In this document: positions 37,330 through 47,465 of the stretch, piece by piece
Layout: the number at the start of each line of letters is the position of its first letter
How positions within the stretch are numbered: the stretch's first letter is position 1
Notes under the pieces: generated by a model
What the model was told of the DNA's origin: nothing
Database searches by the model: none
What the model saw: only the letters and a program-made list of their open reading frames with translations
Assembly: GCA_023565505.1 (NCBI GenBank)
Contig: JAIMBI010000004.1
Span: 1 to 64,000, forward strand
Direction of reading: 5' to 3'
Source of the DNA: Actinomycetes bacterium
GTDB lineage: Bacteria; Bacillota; Sulfobacillia; Sulfobacillales; JAIMBI01
DNA: 64,000 bases
Translations under genes and position numbers: made by a program

Positions 37330-38276
37330 GACTCGACCCCGAAGCCCTGGGCCGCCAGTTCCTCCCGAAGCGTCTCCACCCCGGCCCCCAGGTCCGGCCC
37401 CGCCCAGCGGCGATAATACCGGGTCCGTCCGTCCCGTTCACCCAACCACATCGTGATCACCCAACTTTCCTGCCCCGCGGGGGGCGAAAGGCGCCGCGCG
37501 TAGATCCCCACCGGCGCCTGGCAGTTGCCGCCCAACACGTCGAGCAGGGCGCGCTCGGCCTCGGTGGCGGCCGCGGCGACCGGATCGTGCACCAGCGCCG
37601 CCCAGGCGGCCGCCCGGGGGTCGTCCCGCCGCACCTCCACCGCCAGGGCGCCCTGGCCGGGGGCGGGCACGAACCGGTCGGGATCCAGGTACTCGGCCAC
37701 GCGGTCCCGCCAGCCGAGCCGGTGCACGCCGGCCGCGGCCAGCACCAGGGCGTCCACCTCGCCCCGCTCCAGCTTGCGCCAGCGCGTCTCGAGATTGCCG
37801 CGCACCGGGACGACGGTCCGCTCCGGCCACAGGGCGGCCACGAGCGCCGTCCGCCGCACACTGGAGGTCCCCACCCGGGCCGCGGCCGCCAGCGCCTCGA
37901 GCGGCCGGCCGTCCCGGGCCAGCACCACGTCCCGCGGATCCTCCCGGGCCGTGACGGCGCCCACCGTGAGGCCGGGCGCCAAGGTCGTCGGCAGGTCCTT
38001 CAACGAGTGGACGGCGAGGTCGATTCGCCCCTCCTGCAAGGCCGCCTCGAGCTCGGTGGTGAACAGGCCCTTCGACCCGACGGCGTCGAGGGCGCGGTCC
38101 AGGATGCGGTCGCCGGCGGTCACCAGGGGCACCAGTTCCGTCGGCACCCCGTGCGCCTCGAGCACGGCCGCCACCTGTTCGGCCTGGGCCAACGCGAGGC
38201 GACTCCGCCGCGTCCCGATCCGCACCCGCCGGTCCCCGCGCGCCGCCGGCGCGTCAGCCTGCCCCACGGTAGTCAT
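37326..38276 (-). CDS. hemC: Hydroxymethylbilane synthase (porphobilinogen deaminase)
   Basis: A 316-residue enzyme polymerising four porphobilinogens. Signatures: RIGTRRSRLALAQAEQVA, DLAVHSLKDLPTTL, VGTSSVRRTALVAALWP, VVPVRGNLETRWRKLERGE and the dipyrromethane-cofactor cysteine in LGGNCQAPVGIYA (about residue 249). Length is typical. The start overlaps the end of the hemX/ccsA-like gene by 23 bp, and the stop overlaps hemD by 4 bp, evidence for translational coupling within the haem operon. Confidence 0.97.
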   Translation of the reverse strand: MTTVGQADAPAARGDRRVRIGTRRSRLALAQAEQVAAVLEAHGVPTELVPLVTAGDRILDRALDAVGSKGLFTTELEAALQEGRIDLAVHSLKDLPTTLAPGLTVGAVTAREDPRDVVLARDGRPLEALAAAARVGTSSVRRTALVAALWPERTVVPVRGNLETRWRKLERGEVDALVLAAAGVHRLGWRDRVAEYLDPDRFVPAPGQGALAVEVRRDDPRAAAWAALVHDPVAAAATEAERALLDVLGGNCQAPVGIYARRLSPPAGQESWVITMWLGERDGRTRYYRRWAGPDLGAGVETLREELAAQGFGVES

Positions 38277-39072
38277 GCACCCCGTGAAAAACGATGTTCA
38301 CCCCGAGGAAGTTCACGGCCACGAAGACGAAGGCCCAGATGGAGAGCCACGCCGCCCGGTGCCCGCCCCAGCCCCAGCGCCGCGCCAAGAGGTAAAGCGC
38401 GTAGACGGCCCACGTGACGCTCGACCAGACTTCCTTCGGCGACCAGTCCCAATATACCCCCAGAACGCGCTTGGACCACACGCTGCCCGTAATCATCGCC
38501 GCCGTGAGCAGTGGGAGCCCCACGGCGACCCACCGGCGGCTCCAGCGGTCGCTGTCGGCCAGCGCCGGGAGCCGGTAGTAGAACAGGCGCGGCGTCTTCT
38601 GCCGGAGTTCGCGCTCCTTTTCGATGTACATCACCGCCGCGGCCGAGGCGAGCAGGAACGCCGTGTAGGCGGCGGTGGCCAGGGCCACGTGGGCCACCAG
38701 CCAGGCGCCGACGAGATCCCGGGGCAGCGCCGGCGTGAGCGGCACGTCGACCAGCTCGCCCCCCACCCAGATGACCGTGACCAGCGGGGCGACGAACCCG
38801 CCGAGGGCCGCCCAACTGGGCCGGCGCACCCCCACGAGGTAGACGCCCAGCACCATCCAGACGAAGAACTCGACCCAACTGCCCACGGTCACGGCGGGGA
38901 AGCCCTGAAGACGGACGGCGGCATGGCCGAGCAGGGCGGTCTCGACGAGGAACGCCGCGGCCAGCAGGCGGCGGGCGACCGGTTCCAGAGCGGGGCGGTA
39001 GAAGCCCCGCACCGCCGTCGCCGAGGCGGCCACCAGCAGGGCGAGGACGGCGAGGCGCACCAGGGTCTCCAT
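38254..39072 (-). CDS. HemX/CcsA-like cytochrome c assembly membrane protein
   Basis: A 272-residue protein of the CcmF/CcsA 'cytochrome c assembly' family with about eight membrane helices. The tryptophan-rich motif GVYWDWSPKEVWSSVTWAV is the WWD-like haem-handling signature, and histidines in ETALLGHAAV and NIVFHGVHDY could be axial ligands. In Bacillus the gene between hemA and hemC is hemX, a membrane protein that lowers HemA levels; the position here is identical, 6 bp after hemA. A role either as HemX or as a true CcsA in cytochrome c maturation is possible; no ccsB/resB is nearby, favouring HemX. Confidence 0.88.
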   Translation of the reverse strand: METLVRLAVLALLVAASATAVRGFYRPALEPVARRLLAAAFLVETALLGHAAVRLQGFPAVTVGSWVEFFVWMVLGVYLVGVRRPSWAALGGFVAPLVTVIWVGGELVDVPLTPALPRDLVGAWLVAHVALATAAYTAFLLASAAAVMYIEKERELRQKTPRLFYYRLPALADSDRWSRRWVAVGLPLLTAAMITGSVWSKRVLGVYWDWSPKEVWSSVTWAVYALYLLARRWGWGGHRAAWLSIWAFVFVAVNFLGVNIVFHGVHDYRGAG

Positions 39073-39078
39073 GGCGGA

Positions 39079-40377
39079 TCAGGTGTCTTCGGAGGGGAGG
39101 GGTCCGTCCTCCTCCGGGAGGTCCTTGAGGCGGAACAGGTCCCGGAGCGCGGCCAGGTACACGGCGCCCTCGGGGCGCCCCGCCCAGCCCCGGATGCTGA
39201 CCATCGGGTCGTTGAGCAGCTGGTTCAGGAGGTGGCGCATGGCCTGGTCCACCACGGCCCGATCCCGTTCGGACAGATGCGGCAGCCGGCGGAAGGTGTA
39301 CTCGAGCTCCTGCTGTCGCAACCGCTCCGCCTTCGCCCGCAGGGACCGGATGAGCGGGGCCACCGCGGACACGTCCATCTCCTGGGTCAACGCGGCCACC
39401 TCTTCCTCGATGATCCGCTCGACGGCCTGGACCTCCCGCTCCCGGCGGACCCGGTTGTGCTGGACCACCGCCTCGAGATCGTCGACGTCGTACCGGAACA
39501 CGAAGGGCGCCACCTCCTCCACGCCCGGCTCCACGTCGCGCGGGACCGCGAGGTCGAGCAGGACCAGCGGGGCGCCCCGGCGGCCCTTGACGGCCGCCCG
39601 GACCATCTCGCGGGTCACGATGGCCGCCGGAGCGCCCGTCGACGTCACCACCACGTCGCTGCCCGCCAACGCCTCCCCGAGCCGCTCGAAGGGCACCACG
39701 TCCGCGCCGAGGTCGCGGGCCAGCGCCTCGGCGCGGGCGAGCGTGCGGTTGACGACCGTCATGCGGGCCACGCCCGCGGCCCGGAGATGGCGGGCCACCA
39801 GGGCCCCGTTCTCACCCGTCCCGACCACCAGGGCCCGCTGCCGCGCAAGCTCCTCCCCGAAGATCTTGCGCGCCAGTTCGACGGCGGCGTAGCCGATCGA
39901 CAGCGCGTTCTGGGAGATGCCGGTCTCCGCGTGGGCCCGTTTGCCCACCCGGAGCGCGCGGAGGAACAGCCGGTGCAGCCCGCCGGCGGCGCCGGCCCGC
40001 TGGGCGGCTTGGTACGCCGTCTTGACCTGACCGAGAATCTGGGTCTCGCCCAGCACCATGGAGTCGAGACCCGTCGCCACTCGGAACAGATGGCGCGCCG
40101 CCGCCTGGCTCCGATGCCAGTAGAGATATTCCTCGAAGCGTTCGGGGCCGACGCCCGCCGCCTCCGCCCACAGCGCCACCACGCGGTCCGTGTCGGCCAG
40201 ACCGGCCCAGTAGATCTCCGTGCGGTTGCAGGTCGACAGGGCGACCGCCCCGGTCAGCTCCGGGGTCTCGCCGACCGCGCGATAGAACGCCTCGAGCCGG
40301 TCGGCTTCCAGGGCCACCCGCTCGCGCACGGCGACGGGGGCCGACCGGAAGTTGAGCCCGACGACGGCGATCTGCAT
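39079..40377 (-). CDS. hemA: Glutamyl-tRNA reductase
   Basis: A 432-residue enzyme making glutamate-1-semialdehyde from Glu-tRNA, the committed step of the C5 haem pathway. ATG 40377 is selected because GGAGGAG lies just upstream. The catalytic cysteine is in ALSTCNRTEIYW (about residue 49), with VATGLDSMVLGETQILGQVK, the NADPH-binding VVGTGENGALVARHL and a C-terminal dimerisation helix (LSERDRAVVDQAMRHLLNQL). It is the first gene of the haem operon; a TATGAT hexamer at about 40428 could be its -10 element. hemL is not adjacent. Confidence 0.97.
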   Translation of the reverse strand: MQIAVVGLNFRSAPVAVRERVALEADRLEAFYRAVGETPELTGAVALSTCNRTEIYWAGLADTDRVVALWAEAAGVGPERFEEYLYWHRSQAAARHLFRVATGLDSMVLGETQILGQVKTAYQAAQRAGAAGGLHRLFLRALRVGKRAHAETGISQNALSIGYAAVELARKIFGEELARQRALVVGTGENGALVARHLRAAGVARMTVVNRTLARAEALARDLGADVVPFERLGEALAGSDVVVTSTGAPAAIVTREMVRAAVKGRRGAPLVLLDLAVPRDVEPGVEEVAPFVFRYDVDDLEAVVQHNRVRREREVQAVERIIEEEVAALTQEMDVSAVAPLIRSLRAKAERLRQQELEYTFRRLPHLSERDRAVVDQAMRHLLNQLLNDPMVSIRGWAGRPEGAVYLAALRDLFRLKDLPEEDGPLPSEDT

Positions 40378-40515
40378 GCAGCTCCTCCTCGCGACAGGCT
40401 CGGGACAGCCCGCAGTCGTCCCCATCATAGCACGTCGCACGCCCGGGTCCGGGCGGGGCCCCCGGACGCGACTGAGAATCCGTCACGCTTCGGGTCGGAG
40501 GCGGAACCGTTCCGC

Positions 40516-40530
40516 TAGAATGAGGGGGAC
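40516..40530 (+). promoter_or_regulatory. Candidate -10 element and ribosome site of the MFS exporter
   Basis: TAGAAT at 40516-40521 is followed at once by GAGGGGG and the ATG at 40531, giving a very short leader. No convincing -35 hexamer was found at the standard distance. Confidence 0.35.
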
Positions 40531-41757
40531 ATGAAACGGGCCACGCCACGCGCACCCTGGCAGCGCACGCTGTACGTGCTCTGGACCGGCGAGTTCTTCA
40601 TCACGGCCGGCATGAGCCTGGTGATCCCTTTCCTGCCCCTCTACATCCAGCAGTTGGGTGTCCACCAGACCGCCCAGCTGGAACGGTGGTCGGGCCTGGT
40701 GTACAGCGCCACGTTCATGGTCTCGGCGGTGGCCCAGCCCATCTGGGGCCGGCTGGCCGACCGGGTTGGCCGGCGGGTGATGCTGATCCGCTCCAGCGTG
40801 GGCATGGCCGTGGTGATGGCCGCCATGGGCCTGGCCCACAACGTGTGGCAGCTGTTCCTGCTACGAGCCCTCATGGGGAGCGTCTCCGGGTTCATCGCCG
40901 CCGCCATCGCGCTCCAGGCCAGCGTGACGCCGCGCGAGCACGCCGGCCGGGCCCTGGGGACGCTCCAGACCGGCGCCGTCGCCGGCAACCTGGTAGGGCC
41001 GCTCATCGGCGGCGTGCTCGCGGAAGTGGTGGGCATCCGGCACGTCTTCTTCCTCACCGGTGCGGCGGAGCTGGTGGCCGGGGTGCTGGTCGTCCTCTTC
41101 GTCCACGAGCGGTTCGTGTCGGACCCCCGGGCCGCCGCCCTCAGCACCGGCGAATTCCTGCGGCTGCCCGAGACCCGCCGGATCATCCCCCTCTTCGCCG
41201 TCACCCTGCTCATCCAGATGGCCTACCTCAGCATCGAGCCCATCGTCACCATCTACGTGCATCAGCTCAACCCGGACACCCCGCACCTGGCGACGCTGGC
41301 CGGCGCCACCTTCGCCGCCATCGGCTTCGGCAACATCCTCTCCGCCCCCCGCCTCGGCCGCCTGGCCGACCGGGTGGGGTCGGAGAAGGTCTTGTGGTGG
41401 TCCCTGATGGCGGCCGCCGCCCTCTACCTGCCCCAGGCCTTCGTGCGCTCGGCCTACCAGCTCATGGCGCTCCGCTTCGTGCTGGGCATGGCCGTCGGCG
41501 GGCTGCAGCCCTCCGTCCAGGCCCTCATCCGGCGGCAGGCCCCGTCGGCCGTCCTCGGCCGGGCCTACGGCTTCAACACCAGCTTCATGATGGCCGGGAA
41601 CATGCTGGGGCCGAACCTGGGCGGCATGGTGAGCAGTCTATGGGGCATCCCCGCCATCTTCTTCGTCACGTCCGCCCTGCTGGCGCTGGACTCGGTCTGG
41701 GTCCGGCGCGCCGTCCTCCAGGGAGCCCCGCGCGGCGCCCCCTCCCCGTCCCGCTAG
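40531..41757 (+). CDS. MFS drug/proton antiporter (MdtG-like)
   Basis: A 408-residue major facilitator protein with 12 predicted membrane helices. The family motif A region is PIWGRLADRVGRRVMLIRS after helix 2, and the second-half equivalent is APRLGRLADRVGSEKVLW. The stretch QASVTPREHAGRALGTLQTG and GNLVGPLIGGVLAEVVG is characteristic of the MdtG/Bmr-type multidrug exporters (14-motif C). No regulator is adjacent, and the haem operon diverges from it. Substrate cannot be told from sequence. Confidence 0.85.
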   Translation: MKRATPRAPWQRTLYVLWTGEFFITAGMSLVIPFLPLYIQQLGVHQTAQLERWSGLVYSATFMVSAVAQPIWGRLADRVGRRVMLIRSSVGMAVVMAAMGLAHNVWQLFLLRALMGSVSGFIAAAIALQASVTPREHAGRALGTLQTGAVAGNLVGPLIGGVLAEVVGIRHVFFLTGAAELVAGVLVVLFVHERFVSDPRAAALSTGEFLRLPETRRIIPLFAVTLLIQMAYLSIEPIVTIYVHQLNPDTPHLATLAGATFAAIGFGNILSAPRLGRLADRVGSEKVLWWSLMAAAALYLPQAFVRSAYQLMALRFVLGMAVGGLQPSVQALIRRQAPSAVLGRAYGFNTSFMMAGNMLGPNLGGMVSSLWGIPAIFFVTSALLALDSVWVRRAVLQGAPRGAPSPSR

Positions 41758-41826
41758 CCGCCCGCCACCGTCCCCCTCGCCTCCCCGGCCGCTTCCGGGT
41801 ACCATGGTCCCGGTGAGCGGCACACG

Positions 41827-41863
41827 GCCTGTCGGGCCGCCCTCCGCGGCCGGGCCGACAGGC
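41827..41863 (+). other. Leader hairpin before the SDR gene
   Basis: A 9-bp perfect stem GCCTGTCGG (41827-41835 with 41855-41863) about 22 bases before the SDR start. It may stabilise the leader or terminate readthrough from the MFS gene; no T-run follows. Confidence 0.4.
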
Positions 41864-41885
41864 ACCGAGAAAGCGAGGCATCACG

Positions 41886-42644
41886 ATGGCATCCAGTTTG
41901 GCGGGACGCCGCGCGCTCATCACCGGCGCCACGGGCGGGTTGGCCGAACCCGTCGCGCGGCGGCTCCGGGAGGAAGGGGTCGAACTGGCCCTCATCGCGC
42001 GGCGGCCGGAACCCCTGGCGGCGCTCCGGGAGACGCTGGCCGCCCGCGGCGCCGGACGCGTGCTGGCCGAGGCGGTCGACGTGGCCGACGGCCCGGCGCT
42101 CTTCGCCGCCGTCCAGCGCTTGGCCGAGGCCCTGGGCGGCCTCGACATCCTCATCAACGCCGCCGGGATCAACCGGCGCTATCCGGCCGAGACCTTTCCC
42201 CTCGACGAGTTCGAGGCGGTGCTCCGCGTCAACCTCCTGGGAACCTTTGTGGCCTGCCAGGCGGCCATCCCGTTCCTCAAGCGGTCGGCGGCCGGCCGCA
42301 TCGTCAACTTCGGCTCCATGCTGGGGGAGATCGCCATCCCCGAGCGGGCCGCCTACGCCGCGAGCAAGGGCGCAGTGCACCAGCTCACGCGCGTCCTGGC
42401 GCTCGAGCTGGCGCCCTGGCGGGTCACCGTGAACGCCGTGGCGCCGGGGCCGTACATGACGCCGATGAACACCCCGATTCAGCAGGATCCGGCCAAGAGC
42501 GAGTGGTTCCTGTCCCGCCTCCCCATCGGCCGCTTCGGCGACCCCGAGGGGTTGGCCGAGTTCGTGCGGTACCTGGTTTCCGACGAAGCCGGCTTCATCA
42601 CCGGATCGGTGCTGGTCTGCGACGGCGGGTGGACCGCCCAATGA
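41886..42644 (+). CDS. Short-chain dehydrogenase/reductase
   Basis: A 252-residue classical SDR. The cofactor motif is ALITGATGGLAEPVARRL with an Ala/Leu where the usual TGxxxGxG has the last Gly (GGLA), then NAAGIN, the catalytic Ser in IVNFGSMLGEIAIPERA and Tyr-x-x-x-Lys in AAYAASKGAVHQLTRVLA. The C-terminal FITGSVLVCDGGWTAQ is normal. Closest in pattern to gluconate 5-dehydrogenase/2-deoxygluconate dehydrogenase-like or FabG-like enzymes. The arginine in ARRPEP after beta-2 suggests NADP(H). It is a single gene, convergent with sucD across a hairpin. Confidence 0.88.
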   Translation: MASSLAGRRALITGATGGLAEPVARRLREEGVELALIARRPEPLAALRETLAARGAGRVLAEAVDVADGPALFAAVQRLAEALGGLDILINAAGINRRYPAETFPLDEFEAVLRVNLLGTFVACQAAIPFLKRSAAGRIVNFGSMLGEIAIPERAAYAASKGAVHQLTRVLALELAPWRVTVNAVAPGPYMTPMNTPIQQDPAKSEWFLSRLPIGRFGDPEGLAEFVRYLVSDEAGFITGSVLVCDGGWTAQ

Positions 42645-42649
42645 CGCGG

Positions 42650-42675
42650 GCGGGGGCGCCCGAAGGCGCCCCCGC
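42650..42675. terminator. Bidirectional terminator hairpin between SDR gene and sucD
   Basis: An 11-bp perfect stem GCGGGGGCGCC (42650-42660 with 42665-42675) and loop CGAA, between convergent genes. T-poor on both sides, as usual in this GC-rich genome. Confidence 0.65.
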
Positions 42676-42680
42676 CCCGT

Positions 42681-43550
42681 CTACCGAAGCACCGCGGCGA
42701 CCGCCTCGGCCACTTCCCACGGCATCTTCACGACCGTGGCGCCGGCCGCCCGGAGCGCCCGTTCCTTGCTCTCCAGCGTCCCCCGGCCGCGCTCGATGAT
42801 GGCCCCGGCGTGGCCCATCCGCTTGCCCGGCGGTGCCGCCCGGCCGGCCAGGTAGGCCACCACCGGCTTGCCCAGCGTGGCCAGGTACTCGGCCGCCTCC
42901 TCCTCGGCGCTGCCGCCGATCTCCCCCACGAGCACGACGGCTTTGGTGTCCGGGTCGTCCTTGAAGTGCTTGAGCACGCTCACGAAGGTCTGGCCGACCA
43001 CCGGGTCGCCGCCCATCCCCACCACCGTGCTCTGACCCAAGCCCGCGTTGGTGAGGGCGAACGCGATCTCGTACGAGAGGGTCCCCGACCGGGCCACGAC
43101 CCCCACCGGACCGGGCCGGTAGATGTGGTTGGGCATGATGCCCATCTTGGTCCGCTCGCCGGGCGAGATGAGGCCGAACGTGTTCGGGCCGATGACCGTC
43201 ACGCCCAGGTCCTCCGCCCGGGTGACAATGGCGATGGCGTCCTGCACCGGGATGTGCTCGGGGATGAGGACCAACAGTCGGATGCCGTTCTCCATCGCCT
43301 CGAAGGCCGCGTCCTTGGCGAACGGCGCGGGCACGAACACGATGGAGGCGTCGGCGCCCGTGCGCGCCACGGCTTCCCGCATCGTCTCGAAGACGGGGGT
43401 TCCCTCGAACTCGGTCCCGCCCCGGCCGGGCGAGACCCCCGCGACCACGTTGGCCCCGTAGGCCTTCATCTGGCGCGCGTGGAAGGCCCCCTGGTTGCCG
43501 GTGATGCCTTGGACCACGATGCGGTGGTGGCGGTAGAGCATGATGGCCAC
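42681..43550 (-). CDS. sucD: Succinyl-CoA synthetase (ADP-forming) alpha subunit
   Basis: A 289-residue CoA-binding subunit carrying the phosphohistidine in [16 protein letters not shown] (about residue 246). Other signatures: [29 protein letters not shown]-type loop [48 protein letters not shown] and GTLSYEIAF. Normal length. Begins 2 bp after the sucC stop. It makes GTP/ATP in the TCA cycle or runs in reverse for succinyl-CoA supply. Confidence 0.97.
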   Translation of the reverse strand: MAIMLYRHHRIVVQGITGNQGAFHARQMKAYGANVVAGVSPGRGGTEFEGTPVFETMREAVARTGADASIVFVPAPFAKDAAFEAMENGIRLLVLIPEHIPVQDAIAIVTRAEDLGVTVIGPNTFGLISPGERTKMGIMPNHIYRPGPVGVVARSGTLSYEIAFALTNAGLGQSTVVGMGGDPVVGQTFVSVLKHFKDDPDTKAVVLVGEIGGSAEEEAAEYLATLGKPVVAYLAGRAAPPGKRMGHAGAIIERGRGTLESKERALRAAGATVVKMPWEVAEAVAAVLR

Positions 43551-43552
43551 GC

Positions 43553-44665
43553 TTAGCGTCCCTCCCCTGCCAGTTGCACGGCCCGTTCGGCGGCGGCCGC
43601 CATCTCCGAGTAGGCCGAGATGCCCGCCTGCTCCAGGATGGCGACGCCCTCCCGCTCATTGGTGCCGACCAGCCGCACCACCAGCGGTACCGGGATGCCC
43701 CGGGTCTCCTTGACCTGCACGATGGCCCGCGCCACGTCGTCGCAGCGCGTGATGCCCCCGAAGATGTTGACGAAGATGACCTTCGGCTGCATCGCGACCA
43801 GGACCCCGAGGGCTTCGGCGGTCGGCTCCACCGCGGCGCCGCCGCCCGCGTCGAGGAAGTTGGCTGGTCGGCCCCCGAAATGCTGGATGGCGTCCAGGGT
43901 GGCCATCGCCATACCCGCCCCGTTGGCCATGATGGCGATGTCGCCGTCGAGCTGGACGAACGCCAGCCCGAGCTGCTTGACCCGGCGTTCCGTGTCCGTG
44001 CCCTCTTCGACGCGCGGCACGTCCGGGTGCCGGAAGAGCGCGCTGTCGTCGAGGTTCAGGCGCGCGTCCGCCGCCACCAGGTGCCCGTCCACCACGGCCA
44101 AGGGGTTGATCTCCACCAACTCCGCGTCGAGATCCCGGTAGACGCCGTACAAGCGCGTCACCAGGTCCGCGAACTCCCGCGCCAGCGTGCCGGTCAGTCC
44201 CAGCTCCTGGGCAATCTCCTTCCCGAAGTACTGCAGCACGCCCACCCGGGGATCCACCCGCCGGCGGACGATGGCCTCGTCCGGGACCTCCTCGATCTCC
44301 ATCCCGCCTTGGGCCGACGCCATCACCAGCGGGCAGCGGCCGGCCCGGTCGGTGGTCACCGACACGTAGAGCTCCCGCTCGATGGCCAGCTTGGCCTCGG
44401 CATAGAGCCGTTCGACGCGGTAACCCTTGAGGTCCATGCCCAGGATCCGGGCGGCGACCGCGGGCGCCTCCTCGGGCGTCTCGGCGAACTGGATCCCGCC
44501 CGCCTTGCCCCGCCCGCCGACCAGCACCTGCGCCTTGAGCGCGGCCGGACCGATGGCCGCGACGGCCTCCCGAGCCTGCTCGGGCGTGTCGACGACCCGG
44601 CCCGGCGGAATGCGGACCCCCGCCTGCGCCAGCATCTGCTTGGCCAGATATTCGTACAGTTTCAC
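43553..44665 (-). CDS. sucC: Succinyl-CoA synthetase beta subunit
   Basis: A 370-residue ATP-grasp subunit: KLYEYLAKQMLAQAGVRIP, AQVLVGGRGKAGGIQ, LVMASAQGGMEIEEV, ELVEINPLAVVDGHLVAADA and ANFLDAGGGAAVEPTAEALG, then VNIFGGITRCDDVARAIV. Slightly shorter than the 385-390 typical length but with all domains. It is the first gene of sucC-sucD and lies downstream of the mdh/malic enzyme genes in the same direction, separated from them by a hairpin. Confidence 0.97.
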   Translation of the reverse strand: MKLYEYLAKQMLAQAGVRIPPGRVVDTPEQAREAVAAIGPAALKAQVLVGGRGKAGGIQFAETPEEAPAVAARILGMDLKGYRVERLYAEAKLAIERELYVSVTTDRAGRCPLVMASAQGGMEIEEVPDEAIVRRRVDPRVGVLQYFGKEIAQELGLTGTLAREFADLVTRLYGVYRDLDAELVEINPLAVVDGHLVAADARLNLDDSALFRHPDVPRVEEGTDTERRVKQLGLAFVQLDGDIAIMANGAGMAMATLDAIQHFGGRPANFLDAGGGAAVEPTAEALGVLVAMQPKVIFVNIFGGITRCDDVARAIVQVKETRGIPVPLVVRLVGTNEREGVAILEQAGISAYSEMAAAAERAVQLAGEGR

Positions 44666-44746
44666 TGCTTGCCCCGCGCCGGCGGGCTTGCCGCCCTCCG
44701 GCGCGCCTTCCCTCCCCTCAAAAGAACCCGCGTGGAGTCCCGCTGC

Positions 44747-44776
44747 CGCGCCGGCCGCCCCGGGCCGGCCGGCGCG
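44747..44776 (-). terminator. Hairpin after the malic enzyme gene
   Basis: A 10-bp perfect stem CGCGCCGGCC (44747-44756 with 44767-44776) immediately after the malic enzyme stop; on the - strand TTCTTTTG follows some 30 bases later. Probably ends the mdh-malic enzyme transcript before sucC. Confidence 0.6.
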
Positions 44777-46030
44777 TCACACCGGCGGCATGGCCTCCAT
44801 CAGGGTCCTGTAGGCGGCCACCAGCTGCCGGCAGTGCTCCGCCACGGCCTCGGGCGCAACCGTCACCCGCGCCACGCCCTCGGCCACGGCGGCGCCGGCC
44901 ACGGCCGCCGCCACGGCCGGCGCGACCCGCGGGTCCAAGGGCGACGGCAGGATGTACTCGGCCGACAGCTCGCCGTCGGCCACCAAGTCCGCCAGGGCCC
45001 GAGCCGCGGCGAGCTTCATGCCTTCGGTCACGCGGCGGGCGCGCGTGTCCAGGGCGCCCCGGAACACGCCCGGGAAGCCCAACACGTTGTTGATCTGGTT
45101 CGGAAAGTCCGACCGTCCCGTGCCGACGACCGCGGCCCCCTCGGCCCGCGCCGCGTCGGGCCAGATCTCGGGCGTCGGGTTGGCGAGCGCCAGCACGATG
45201 GGGTCCGGCCGCATGGCCCGGATGACCGCCGGATCCAGCGCCCCGGCGGTGGACAGGCCGATGAAGACGTCGGCGCCTTCGAGCGCCGCCCGGAGGTCGC
45301 CCCGGCGGCCCTCCGGGTTCGTCCAGCCCGCCACCTCGGCCTTGTAGGGATTCATCCCCTCCCGCCGGCCGGCGTAGAGGATGCCCGTCCGGTCCACCAG
45401 CGTCAGGCGCGTGAAGCCGAGCGCCTTGAGCAGGCGGGCCGTGGCCAGCCCGGCCGTCCCGGCGCCGTTGATGACGACGGCCGGGTCCTGCTTGCGGGTC
45501 AGGCGGACGGCGTTGAGGAGCGCCGCGCCGACCACGATGGCCGTACCGTGCTGGTCGTCGTTGAACACGGGGATGTCCAGGGCCTCCTCGAGCAGCGCCT
45601 CGACCTCGAACGCCCGCGGCGCCGCCACGTCCTCGAGGTTGACCCCCCCGATGGACGGCTCGAGCCGTCGGACCGTCTCCACGATGGCCGCCGGGTCCTG
45701 CGTGTCCAGGCACACCGGGATCGCGTCGACGCCCCCGAACAGTTTGAACAGGACCGCCTTGCCTTCCATCACCGGGAGCGCGGCCCGCGGCCCGATGTCG
45801 CCGAGGCCGAGCACGGCCGAGCCGTCGGTGACGACGGCCACGGTGTTACCCCGGTTCGTGTACGTGAACACCGCCTCCGGATCCTCGGCGATGACCCGGC
45901 ACGGCTCCGCCACGCCCGGGGTGTACGCCAGGGCCAGGTCCGCGGCCGTCCGGACCGGGACCTTGCTCACGACCTGGATCTTGCCCCCCGCCCGGGCGTG
46001 GTACTGCAGGGCCTCTTCCTTGAGGGACAC
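44777..46030 (-). CDS. NAD(P)-dependent malic enzyme (oxaloacetate-decarboxylating type)
   Basis: A 417-residue short-form malic enzyme converting malate to pyruvate and CO2. GTG 46030 follows GGAGGAGGCGGGAC. Domains: the N-terminal malic domain with LALAYTPGVAEPCRVIAEDP, TNRGNTVAVVTDGSAVLGLG (SxxVLGLGDIG), VDAIPVCLDTQDP and FNDDQHGTAIVVGAALLNAV; the Rossmann domain with VINGAGTAGLATARLLKALG (about residue 185), GTGRSDFPNQINNVLGFPG. No C-terminal phosphotransacetylase-like extension. It follows mdh by 56 bp across a palindromic hairpin. Confidence 0.95.
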   Translation of the reverse strand: MSLKEEALQYHARAGGKIQVVSKVPVRTAADLALAYTPGVAEPCRVIAEDPEAVFTYTNRGNTVAVVTDGSAVLGLGDIGPRAALPVMEGKAVLFKLFGGVDAIPVCLDTQDPAAIVETVRRLEPSIGGVNLEDVAAPRAFEVEALLEEALDIPVFNDDQHGTAIVVGAALLNAVRLTRKQDPAVVINGAGTAGLATARLLKALGFTRLTLVDRTGILYAGRREGMNPYKAEVAGWTNPEGRRGDLRAALEGADVFIGLSTAGALDPAVIRAMRPDPIVLALANPTPEIWPDAARAEGAAVVGTGRSDFPNQINNVLGFPGVFRGALDTRARRVTEGMKLAAARALADLVADGELSAEYILPSPLDPRVAPAVAAAVAGAAVAEGVARVTVAPEAVAEHCRQLVAAYRTLMEAMPPV

Positions 46031-46058
46031 GTCCCGCCTCCTCCCTGGGGGCCGGAAC

Positions 46059-46082
46059 GGGCCCGGCCGCGCGGCCGGGCCC
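46059..46082. terminator. 24-bp perfect palindrome between mdh and malic enzyme genes
   Basis: GGGCCCGGCCGC followed directly by its reverse complement. It follows the mdh stop by 5 bases on the - strand and precedes the malic enzyme ribosome site, a position that could set different expression levels of the two genes. Confidence 0.6.
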
Positions 46083-46086
46083 GGCC

Positions 46087-47465
<1,379 letters not shown>

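Noticed and set aside
35417-37441. Long second frame overlapping hemD and hemB
   Set aside because: No domain signal and repetitive Gly/Arg/Pro content; hemD and hemB motifs occupy the other frames completely.
40531-41757. MFS gene at 40.5 kb as a haem exporter because it abuts the haem operon
   Set aside because: It is divergent from the operon and its sequence pattern matches general multidrug exporters; position alone is not enough.
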